64,000 bases of DNA from Histomonas meleagridis (lineage: Eukaryota > Parabasalia > Tritrichomonadida > Dientamoebidae): assembly GCA_020186115.1 (NCBI GenBank), contig WSYJ01000149.1, positions 1,426,001 through 1,490,000 of the forward strand. The letters run 5' to 3'. Positions within the stretch are counted from its first letter, which is position 1. Every line of letters starts with the position of its first letter. The notes beneath the pieces were generated by a model. The model saw only the letters and a list, made by a program, of their open reading frames with translations. It had not been told where the DNA came from and ran no database searches. The position numbers were made by a program, and so were the translations under genes. Below are positions 49,114 through 57,285 of this stretch, piece by piece.

Positions 49114-50940
49114 ATGGAAGAAGAAGAAAAAAAATTTAGTTCAAATGATTTTGAAGTAAAAAGCTTAATAGGAGAAGGCTCATATGGAAAGATTCAACTC
49201 TGTGAAGAAAAAGCAACAGATCAATTGATTGTTATAAAAGAAATTTCATTACTTAATAGAACAGCAAAGGAAATTGAAGAAACTCAAAAAGAAACAAAGA
49301 TACTTTCGCTCCTTCACCATCCAAATATAGTTGCATATAAAGGATCATTTATTGAGGATAACAAATTATACATAATGATGGAATATGTTGATGGAGGAGA
49401 TTTAGGACAAAAGATCAAAAATGCAACAGCACCGTTTGAAGAGTCCCAGATATTAAATTGGTTTGTACAAATTTGTCTTGCCATCAAGCATATTCATGAT
49501 CGTAAAATCATACATCGAGATTTGAAAGCAGAGAATGTATTTCTTATGAAAAATGGAATGGTTAAACTTGGTGATTTTGGTGTTTCCAAAATTCTCGATA
49601 ACACATCACAATTTGCAAAAACAGCAATTGGTACACCCTACTATATTTCTCCAGAACTTTGTCAAGGTATGGAGTATAATGCAAAAAGTGATATTTGGGC
49701 CCTAGGATGCATCCTGTACGAACTCTGCACGCTTAAGCATCCATTTGACTCAAATTGCCTAAACGGTCTCATCATCAAGATTGTTAGAAACAAACCAGCG
49801 CCAATTTCTAATCAATATTCTCCAAAACTTCGTAATCTAGTTGACCAACTTTTACAAAAGCAAAGTCGAAAACGACCTAATATCAATCAAATTCTAAGTA
49901 TTGATTTTGTTAATGAAAAAGTCAAAAATTTATTAAGTGTTACAATGCAAAAGATCGAGTTTAGCCATTCTGTTTTTCATGGTTATAAAGGTGGTGAAAC
50001 ACCACGAGAATATGATATCCCAAATAAATCAAAAGCTCAATTAAACCCAACCAAAAAGCCAAAGACCAACATAACTAAGCCAAAGGACACTATTCAAAGT
50101 TCACGTAATGCCAAACGTTTCCACTCCCAACAATCATCATCAACAGATCAAAATTATCCACGTAAGCCATTAACAGTTGAAGAAAAGCGGCGAATCGAAA
50201 TGGAGAAAGACCAAGTCAACAAAGCCAAGCAAAAAGCCGTTCTCGAGAAACAAAAGCAAAAAGAAGCCGAACGAAAGAAGCACTTCGAAGACCTCAAACG
50301 CGAAGAAAAAGAGCGCAAGAAGAAGTACGAACAACTTGAGTCACCATTCCGCAAAGCCATGAACACAAAAAGAGCGCAAAACGTTGTCGATGGACAACCA
50401 CAACAACAAACGAAGCCGAAAACACCGAAAAGTAAATCGATAACGCAACAACGCGACAAAGAAGTTGAAGACTTACGTAAGCTAATTCGCCGGAAACGTA
50501 ACGAAGCAAAGAAGCAAACAGTTGATAACAATCACATTCAAATTGGAAGTGTTATCTTTCCAATTGATAATGATGACGAATTTGTATCATTAGCTGCGTA
50601 TGCGCAAAACATTGTCGAGCATCCACCAGAGAATGTTGAAACAGAAGACGAAAATGAAAACGTGGAAAGAGTGAAGTTTATGTTTAAAGGAAAGGAATTA
50701 CAAATTCCTTCGAATAACGACGTGAATTATGAGAACGAATTCGTGAGAATGTTCATTGAGAAGGGTATAGGGTTTGAGAAATTGTCCGATGTTTATAAAA
50801 TTGTGGCCGAGAAATCATGCGAAATGAATGAGGAGCAAATGAAAGAGGAAATTGAGAAAATTCTTGTGAACGAACATGAAAGAGATTATTATCCTTTGAT
50901 ACAACAATTGGTGTTGTCGGATAATATAAGTGAAAATTAA
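49114..50940 (+). CDS. NEK-family protein kinase
   Basis: A 608-residue Ser/Thr kinase from the ATG at 49114. The catalytic domain (~13-272) has GEGSYG (20-25), VAIK-type lysine K42, HRDLKAEN (134-141), DFG (154-156), GTPYYISPE and the final R in RKRP. The YKGSF and EYVDGGDL segments and the short C-lobe are NEK-like. A basic, lysine/arginine/glutamate-rich coiled coil (~340-480) follows, then an acidic tail. NEKs control the cell cycle, centrosome/basal body and flagella. All catalytic residues are intact, so it should be active. The region 50150-50540 is notably more GC-rich, as expected for K/E/Q repeats. Confidence 0.93.
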   Translation: MEEEEKKFSSNDFEVKSLIGEGSYGKIQLCEEKATDQLIVIKEISLLNRTAKEIEETQKETKILSLLHHPNIVAYKGSFIEDNKLYIMMEYVDGGDLGQKIKNATAPFEESQILNWFVQICLAIKHIHDRKIIHRDLKAENVFLMKNGMVKLGDFGVSKILDNTSQFAKTAIGTPYYISPELCQGMEYNAKSDIWALGCILYELCTLKHPFDSNCLNGLIIKIVRNKPAPISNQYSPKLRNLVDQLLQKQSRKRPNINQILSIDFVNEKVKNLLSVTMQKIEFSHSVFHGYKGGETPREYDIPNKSKAQLNPTKKPKTNITKPKDTIQSSRNAKRFHSQQSSSTDQNYPRKPLTVEEKRRIEMEKDQVNKAKQKAVLEKQKQKEAERKKHFEDLKREEKERKKKYEQLESPFRKAMNTKRAQNVVDGQPQQQTKPKTPKSKSITQQRDKEVEDLRKLIRRKRNEAKKQTVDNNHIQIGSVIFPIDNDDEFVSLAAYAQNIVEHPPENVETEDENENVERVKFMFKGKELQIPSNNDVNYENEFVRMFIEKGIGFEKLSDVYKIVAEKSCEMNEEQMKEEIEKILVNEHERDYYPLIQQLVLSDNISEN

Positions 50941-51204
50941 ACTGTTGGTATGAATTTGTTAATATGTGTTTTGTTTTACTAAAAAATTGATACTGTTATT
51001 TTGGTTCGATAAATCTTTCAGAATTTTTTGTAAAAAATAAAAATTAAATTAATAATTTTAAAGCTATATAACTATTCAACGAATCAATGAGTTTGAATGA
51101 AACGATCAAAATTCACTTAAATTCAATCACAATTTTTGTGATAACTGTTTCTATCGTACTCCCAAAAAGTTACTTTTGAAAGCCTATATCAAAAAATCAA
51201 TACA

Positions 51205-51360
51205 ATGAGGCCACACCATAAGCCACAATCATATCCCATGCTAAACATACCTTATATGGAAAATTTAATCACGTACCTTGATAACCTATTACAGAGAAGC
51301 CAAGGGACGTTGGATATTGTAGTTAAATTTAAAAAAAAAGGCATGCCGATTGGCATCTAA
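51205..51360 (+). CDS. Small ORF, 51 residues, hypothetical
   Basis: An ATG after ATCAATACA starts a frame (MRPHHKPQSYPMLNIPYMEN ... KKKGMPIGI) ending in TAA at 51360. It is less AT-rich and more protein-like than chance frames nearby, and contains one helix-prone segment (YMENLITYLDNLLQRSQ). It sits alone between the NEK gene and a structured RNA. It is too short to name, and could instead be part of the leader of that RNA. Confidence 0.4.
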   Translation: MRPHHKPQSYPMLNIPYMENLITYLDNLLQRSQGTLDIVVKFKKKGMPIGI

Positions 51361-51400
51361 TATTCGATTACAATATTATGTTTTTTTTTTTTATTTTTTA

Positions 51401-51559
51401 TCACACCTTATTGTTCGCTAACCCAGTCCTTGGATTACCTCGCTTGATCAGTTGATTTGACTGTACAGCGATGTTCCAAGTAATATGGCATAATCTTCCT
51501 ATTTTGTTGGTTAGGATCAAGTTTGTACCCACCGCTGTGATTCTGTGAAGTTTTTTTTT
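51401..51559 (+). ncRNA. Candidate structured RNA with pol III-like terminator
   Basis: A GC-richer island in AT-rich DNA that folds into a nested stem: 51401-51405 with 51536-51540 (TCACA/TGTGA), 51418-51423 with 51509-51514 (CTAACC/GGTTAG), 51429-51434 with 51475-51480 (CTTGGA/TCCAAG), 51440-51444 with 51467-51471 (TCGCT/AGCGA) and 51449-51452 with 51460-51463 (CAGT/ACTG). It ends in T9 (51551-51559), as RNA polymerase III transcripts do. A T12 precedes it. No coding frame spans it. It does not match tRNA, SRP, U6 or RNase P signatures I know. A stretch TTGGTTAGGATCAAGT is near a U2 motif, but the rest does not fit U2. Confidence 0.55.
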
Positions 51560-51752
51560 CTTCAGTCCCTGTCATTTCGTTTTCGAACTGTGTAGAAAAT
51601 TTTGGTGGTCACCCAAATTGTGTAAGCTTGTTGAATTGATTTGAATCCATCGCCGATCATTTTCAATTCAAACGTTTTTCAATTTTTTTTGAATTTAACA
51701 TTCACTTTTTTAAACGTCACCTTACACCAAAAACGAATATTATGGATGCTTT

Positions 51753-51986
51753 TTAGTTCTTTTTGCTTGTGTCTTCTTTTTGTGGTTGCTGGCTTTGGTT
51801 TGGCATCGGATTCACTTGTTGGAAGCGTGGAATCCAAGGAAACTGAGGCGTCCTGTTACTTGGGGTTGGAAGTGCAGTTGAAAATGGATTGGATTTTGCA
51901 ACAGCTGTTCCGAACCCAAATTCACTTGTTGCCTTTGTATTTGTTGGTGAGGAGTGAGAAAAGGATGAAGATGGTGGACCCCACAT
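51753..51986 (-). CDS. Small P/S/Q/F-rich protein, hypothetical
   Basis: A 77-residue frame, minus strand, ATG at 51986. It is rich in Ser, Pro, Thr, Asn and Gln with FG/PF pairs (SEFGFGTAVAKSNPFSTALP) and ends in QQPQKEDTSKKN. Codon use is like the real genes here, and the plus-strand frame opposite is less convincing. Disorder and FG/PF content recall nucleoporins or adaptor-binding peptides, but this is only suggestive. ACTAACAG directly upstream recalls a trichomonad intron end, without any donor found. Confidence 0.45.
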   Translation of the reverse strand: MWGPPSSSFSHSSPTNTKATSEFGFGTAVAKSNPFSTALPTPSNRTPQFPWIPRFQQVNPMPNQSQQPQKEDTSKKN

Positions 51987-52100
51987 GCTGTTAGTAACTA
52001 TTAAATGGCGCTGTCATTCTTCATGTTGAGTCACCCCAAGTTATTTATTGATCTGCAAATATACAAAAGATCAATTTTGGGCAAATATTTTTGAACCAAC

Positions 52101-53606
52101 ATGTGTTGGTTCAATCGACCGTTAAAATGCTTCCAAACAAATAGGTATATGGGGCACCCCAATATTATTAACATTGCAAACATGATGAAAAAGGTGTTTT
52201 TTGCACCTGAACCAAGCAAGAATAAAACAAAGTTTGCAAATCCATCCCAGGTTGCTTTGTTACAAAGTTCCTCTTTGTATGTTAAAGTTTCTTCACTTGA
52301 TAGAATCTCTGAAAATCCAGTTTTTGCAATCGAATACAAAAACATTTCATCGCCTCCCTGTACTTCCTCACCCACGGAAAATCATGTTCCGAAAAATCTC
52401 GAAATTATCAAGAATAATAAATCATTCTCAAAAAATAATTCTTCAGACTTATTTATCAAAATCCCTGAAAATGACTGGGATTCATGTTCCTTCCGTTTCC
52501 ACACCATTGTTGCTTTAAATTGTATCGGGATTATTCCCTCACTTACCAAATCCATATTTTCATCACAAGAAATCTATAATTTATATTGCAACAAATTTTT
52601 TGAAACGTATAACATCCAATCCCAACCCATTGACATTGCATTATCACAATTATTTTCAAATTTATTTTTTTATTTATCGTTGTTTAATTTCACCAACACC
52701 AACAGTCCTCAAGAGAAACAATCCTACGAGCACTGTTTAAAGCTATGCCAAGAGTTCAGTAACAAGTCAGTTCATCAACTTTCCGAGTCATCAGAAAATC
52801 GATATTTTTCATTTTCTGAACTGAAGTATGCCATTTCCAACTATCATAAAACTTTTTTTCCTGACCGTCCGATCCCTTCAGACATCATTGATTCTACCAC
52901 ATATCATATATTGTCATCCACCGTAATCACATTGCGATACATTTTAGTTAGTTTAAACTTTTTGTCTAATTCATCTGGATCATTTCCCGATCTCGTTGAG
53001 TCCATTCATTCGTATCAAATCTTTCACAAGTTGCCCATTGGCGATTTCGACTTTTATACTTTGCGACACATGTGGAACCAATCAATGTCGAACAAGTGCA
53101 GCATATATGGGACATTTAACATGTGCGGCGTTAATATTCCGATTCCACATGAAATAGACTTTCATGAGAAACTTGGAAAGATAAAAATCGATCAAAACAA
53201 AAACGAAGAGCTAAAAGATATAAACAATTTCGTTAATGATATATTTAATAGTGTTTATACTCACGTCGAAGTTCCGAATTCGATGATAAATAAAATTAAA
53301 GAATCAACAAAAAAACAAATGAATTATGTTGCAAAATTGATCGAAAAACAAATGGAGTTCTTGCATATTATTAAAAAAGTGGAAGGAGGAATAGAAGCAA
53401 AGAAAATTAAAAACGAAAACACGAAAAGAGAAATAGCTGAAGCAAACGACGTGATAGAAAACGTGATTAAAAAATGGAAAAATATGAAAAAGGAATCGGA
53501 AAAAATTAAAATGATCGTGGAGTTGCAAAGAAAAGGAAACGCAATAATGGCAATGATCATTTTGGTGTTGATGGTTTTGGTTGTTTGGAAATATTTTAGA
53601 AAATAA
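52101..53606 (+). CDS. Tail-anchored coiled-coil protein, unknown
   Basis: A 501-residue protein. In-frame ATGs at codons 1, 17 and 28 leave the start uncertain; I give the first. The middle is helical and beta-mixed without a recognised domain, perhaps a GTPase-effector or exocytosis-type fold. Residues ~395-480 are a lysine/glutamate coiled coil (NKIKESTKKQMNYVAKLIEK). The last ~22 residues form a hydrophobic anchor (AIMAMIILVLMVLVVWKYFR) with a short RK end, so it should be tail-anchored in ER, Golgi or another endomembrane with its bulk in the cytosol. This layout fits SNARE-like or golgin-like proteins, but no SNARE layer motif is seen. Confidence 0.7.
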   Translation: MCWFNRPLKCFQTNRYMGHPNIINIANMMKKVFFAPEPSKNKTKFANPSQVALLQSSSLYVKVSSLDRISENPVFAIEYKNISSPPCTSSPTENHVPKNLEIIKNNKSFSKNNSSDLFIKIPENDWDSCSFRFHTIVALNCIGIIPSLTKSIFSSQEIYNLYCNKFFETYNIQSQPIDIALSQLFSNLFFYLSLFNFTNTNSPQEKQSYEHCLKLCQEFSNKSVHQLSESSENRYFSFSELKYAISNYHKTFFPDRPIPSDIIDSTTYHILSSTVITLRYILVSLNFLSNSSGSFPDLVESIHSYQIFHKLPIGDFDFYTLRHMWNQSMSNKCSIYGTFNMCGVNIPIPHEIDFHEKLGKIKIDQNKNEELKDINNFVNDIFNSVYTHVEVPNSMINKIKESTKKQMNYVAKLIEKQMEFLHIIKKVEGGIEAKKIKNENTKREIAEANDVIENVIKKWKNMKKESEKIKMIVELQRKGNAIMAMIILVLMVLVVWKYFRK

Positions 53607-54739
53607 TTAAAAATGTAAGAAAATGCGAATTTTGTTTTTTGTTGCGAATATAACTTATGGAATTATATTTGTCTAAAAGTACTCAAGAAATGAAATTTTA
53701 TTTTGCTTATATATTAAAATGATATGATATAAATTGGACGCATGTTCGTTGACATTAAATATTATGTAATTTTCAATTAAGATATTTATAAAGTTCTTAC
53801 CAAAAAAGTGAAAATAATTAGTTATTCAAAATTAAAATGCATTATAAATTTTAAGGTATTCAATGTATTTCTTTAAATTTTTTCTATCATTTTAAATGTT
53901 TTTACAGTGAGTTTAATCTTTTTATGAATTAAGTTAAAAATTATTGGTTTTTATTCATGTTCATCATAAGAAGAAATAACATTTGTTGATGCTAAACATA
54001 ACAAATATTGGCGCGACAGCATTTCATCTCTAAATTAAGATGCGTCTCAAGTTAAAATCCTATTGCAATAATGGGAGAGAATGATCAGGGGATGTACCAA
54101 TCTTAAATCTGTAGTTCTTGAAGGTACTGTCTCTTAAATATCGTATAATCCATTTCTTCGTTACTAAAGCTTGCAAATGGACATCCAAAGAAAGCATTTA
54201 TTTCACTTATTATAAAAATGTTCGAGTTTTATATGATGTTCAATTACGAAACTTTTAGAAAAATTATTTTATAACTTCAAAAGGGATAAATTGTTTAATT
54301 AATTTTGCCTAAAAATGTATAGTTAAAAATTGTAATATATTACAAGTTATATTTTCACTGATTGAGATCCGAACTCCATATATTACATATATATAAAGAA
54401 AATTATCTAATATCAACTCACTTTTTAACGAATACCAAAATATTTCCCTAAATCTAATCTAATATAAGAAGCTTTGGACAAAAAAGGAATTGCACGATTT
54501 TTTCAAGACCAAATAAACATAGAAACCACTGTGATCGCACACAAATATTTTGACTGCTTTATGTTGCTCTCAGAAATATTTTTGTGGTAATAACGTTATT
54601 CTCAGAAAAAAAAAGAAGTTGTTGACAATTTTCTGTGATAGTTTGGTCAAGGTCTTCTTTTTCTATACGTTGTTTCTTAACACCGAGTTTGACTTTTCTG
54701 ATGGTTAGATAGGTCCTGAAAACAAAATTCAAATCCATT
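53607..54739. other. Intergenic with a relic of the BspA N-terminal region
   Basis: About 1.1 kb. Around 53876-53945 the bases resemble those of the first membrane segment of the BspA-like gene at 55090-55160 (CATTTTAAATGTTTTTACAG versus CATTTTAAATCTTTTTATAA, and onwards through TTAAGTTAAA-ATTATTG). It is non-coding here, so an old copy. The remainder has no feature. Confidence 0.5.
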
Positions 54740-57130
54740 ATGGCATTTGGATGCTTTTGGATAGTTATCCAAATGCTTAATTTAGTATCATGTAACTCAC
54801 ATGTTAATGGAGAAGAAATGGTAAATTATAACTCAAGAGAAATTATTTCAAAAAACATAAATATTCAAATTCTTTCAAACAAAATAAAGCCAGTTCTCCA
54901 ACGTTATGAAAACGATATTTTTGCATTATTCACTTATCTTCCAAAAAGAAATCATTTTCTTATAAGGAATGTTTCAAAAATTAACGAGAATTATTTACTA
55001 TCAAATTATTCTTCTTTGGTTTCATCAAACGATAGAAAGGATTTCCAATTTTTTAATGTTGCATACTATTTTTTACTTTTTGATTCATATTTTTCTTTCA
55101 TTTTAAATCTTTTTATAATGAGCTTAATTATTTTATGTTTAATTAAGTTAAATATTATTGATCTTAAAAATCACAAAAAGAAAGAAATTTTAAAAGTTAA
55201 TTTTGTTTTGATAATATTTGTTTTGTTTTTTGGCTCATCAATGCAAGCATTTGATCCTTTTTCTAATACATTAAATATTCTTACTTCGAATGATTTTACA
55301 CAGACATATCAAAACAAAACAGAACATGTTATCATTTCGAGTGGTATTGAATTAATTCCAGAATATGCATTTGATTCATGGATATTTTTAGTCACAGCAT
55401 CAATTGGAGATACAGTTAAAGAAATTGGTACGTCTGCGTTTTCGTCATGTTCCTCATTAGAAGAAATTACATTTAATGAAGTCATAACAACCATTGGATT
55501 TTTTGCGTTTCAATATTGTGAAAAAATAGAAAGTTTAACTCTCAAAAAATCACTTACTTTAGTAAAACAAAATGCTTTCTTAAGATGTACCGGACTGAAA
55601 TCTGTAGTACTAGAAGAAGGATTAACATCACTTGGAACATTTATATTCCAAAATTGTTATAATCTTGTTGATATTACAATTCCAAGTACAGTTTCATCAA
55701 TATCATTAAATCCATTCCTTCGATGTTATAGTATTAAATTTATCAAAATCTCTCAACAAAATCGATACTTCTCCAATAATGAAAATGATGGTGTTTTATA
55801 TGATAACTTAATTACAAAGCTCATCAGTTATCCAGCAGGAAATGATGCGAAAACATTTCAAATTCCAAATTCAGTAACTTCAATTGAATCTCATGCATTC
55901 GATAACTGTCTTAATTTGACTTCAATTTCATTGGGAAATAATGTACAAACAATAAAAGATTCTGCATTCGCTAAGTGTCTATTTACGAAATTCATTATTC
56001 CAGATTCTGTTACAACTATGTATGATAATGTCTTCAAATATTGTGAAAACTTAGAGACAATTATAATCGGAGAAAATGTGAATATGATTGGATTGGAAGC
56101 ATTTTATCAATGTACATCACTGAAATGTATTTATTTTTATGGAGAAACTCCTCCTTATATTTTGAATAATGCTTTTACAAATGTTTCAGCAACTTCAGTT
56201 ATGACTTCTAATTCATATGATGGTGATACATTTGGTACATTAAAAGTTTCAAAAGGAACAACAATTGATGAATGTCTTCCACCAACACTCACATTTACAC
56301 AATCAAATACATTTTCAAATTCAAACACATTTTCGAATTCATTTACACAATCAAATTCATTTTCACAAAGTAATACATTTTCGTGTTCATTTACAAAATC
56401 TAATTCATTTTCACAAAGTAATACATTTTCGTGTTCAAATTCATTTACAGAATCAAACACATTCACCAAATCAAACACATTTACTGAATCGAATACATTA
56501 TCAAATACATTTACTAAAACGAATTCATTCACACAAAGTAATACATATAGTAAATCAAATACATTTTCGAAATCAATTACATATACGCAAAGTAATTCAT
56601 TTACTAATTCAAACACATACACAAAATCATACATGAAAAACATAAATTTAACACATTCATTTGTCTTATCATATATTTTGTCAATTACTAAAACATTGAC
56701 TTTATATAATTCATATTTTACACAATCATATTCATTCACAATTATCAATTCAATGTTAAAATATGTTGAAACGTCAATTATTCATTACGAATATTCAATT
56801 ATATTTTATTCGAAATATTATAGTATTTATTCTCATTATTATTTTATCATTAATGAAGAAGATACAAATAATAATGAAAAAGATGATGATAAAACAAATA
56901 TTTATATTATTGTTGGAATTGTTATTGTTGTTGTAATTATCATTTTGATCATCATTATTATATTTTTGATTCGTCATCGAACCGATAAAGAACTTAATGA
57001 AGAAGAAACAAATATTATTAATGATACTGAAAACAATAATAATTATTCGATTGTCTTCTTACCAAATAATATGAAAGAAGATCCATTTGCAGATGATTTC
57101 AAAGAAGATAATTTAGATGTTCATATATAA
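54740..57130 (+). CDS. BspA-like leucine-rich-repeat surface protein 1
   Basis: A 796-residue protein. It has an N-terminal hydrophobic start (1-20), a long hydrophobic segment (~104-140) and a second, signal-like one (~152-170, NFVLIIFVLFFGSSMQAF). About twelve TpLRR/BspA repeats follow (195-495; IPEYAFDSW, IGTSAFSSCSSLEEI, IPNSVTSIESHAFDNC). A ~130-residue stalk of Ser/Thr/Asn/Phe tandems (TFSNSNTFSNSFTQSN) comes next, a membrane anchor (~719-744), then a 52-residue cytoplasmic tail ending EDPFADDF...DVHI. BspA-like proteins are the largest trichomonad surface family, tied to adhesion. The paralogue at 57286 lies tail to tail with it. Confidence 0.92.
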   Translation: MAFGCFWIVIQMLNLVSCNSHVNGEEMVNYNSREIISKNINIQILSNKIKPVLQRYENDIFALFTYLPKRNHFLIRNVSKINENYLLSNYSSLVSSNDRKDFQFFNVAYYFLLFDSYFSFILNLFIMSLIILCLIKLNIIDLKNHKKKEILKVNFVLIIFVLFFGSSMQAFDPFSNTLNILTSNDFTQTYQNKTEHVIISSGIELIPEYAFDSWIFLVTASIGDTVKEIGTSAFSSCSSLEEITFNEVITTIGFFAFQYCEKIESLTLKKSLTLVKQNAFLRCTGLKSVVLEEGLTSLGTFIFQNCYNLVDITIPSTVSSISLNPFLRCYSIKFIKISQQNRYFSNNENDGVLYDNLITKLISYPAGNDAKTFQIPNSVTSIESHAFDNCLNLTSISLGNNVQTIKDSAFAKCLFTKFIIPDSVTTMYDNVFKYCENLETIIIGENVNMIGLEAFYQCTSLKCIYFYGETPPYILNNAFTNVSATSVMTSNSYDGDTFGTLKVSKGTTIDECLPPTLTFTQSNTFSNSNTFSNSFTQSNSFSQSNTFSCSFTKSNSFSQSNTFSCSNSFTESNTFTKSNTFTESNTLSNTFTKTNSFTQSNTYSKSNTFSKSITYTQSNSFTNSNTYTKSYMKNINLTHSFVLSYILSITKTLTLYNSYFTQSYSFTIINSMLKYVETSIIHYEYSIIFYSKYYSIYSHYYFIINEEDTNNNEKDDDKTNIYIIVGIVIVVVIIILIIIIIFLIRHRTDKELNEEETNIINDTENNNNYSIVFLPNNMKEDPFADDFKEDNLDVHI

Positions 57131-57201
57131 TAAAAATAGAAATATATTAATAAATAGCTCAAATAGTTAATATTTTATTTATTTTATATTGAGTTAAACT
57201 T

Positions 57202-57203
<2 letters not shown>

Positions 57204-57234
<31 letters not shown>
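57204..57234. repeat. (AT)n microsatellite
   Basis: About 15 AT dinucleotides in the short gap between the two convergent BspA-like genes. Confidence 0.95.
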
Positions 57235-57237
<3 letters not shown>

Positions 57238-57285
57238 TCAAATTTATGAGAATATAAATCACATACTTAAATCATTAATAATGAT

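Noticed and set aside
51416-51426. CTAACCC inside the structured RNA as a telomerase template for TTAGGG repeats
   Set aside because: Only seven bases fit and they pair inside the RNA with GGTTAG; a template needs about one and a half repeats and a longer RNA.
51505-51523. TTGGTTAGGATCAAGT as U2 snRNA
   Set aside because: Similar to the U2 segment around GCTAAGATCAAG, but the branch-point recognition sequence, Sm site and length after it do not fit.
51986-51996. ACTAACAG just before the small P/S-rich gene as a splice acceptor
   Set aside because: No GTATGT donor on that strand within a plausible distance; the ATG itself gives a complete frame.
56155-56748. 197-codon minus-strand frame
   Set aside because: Antisense of the Ser/Thr stalk repeats of BspA-like protein 1.
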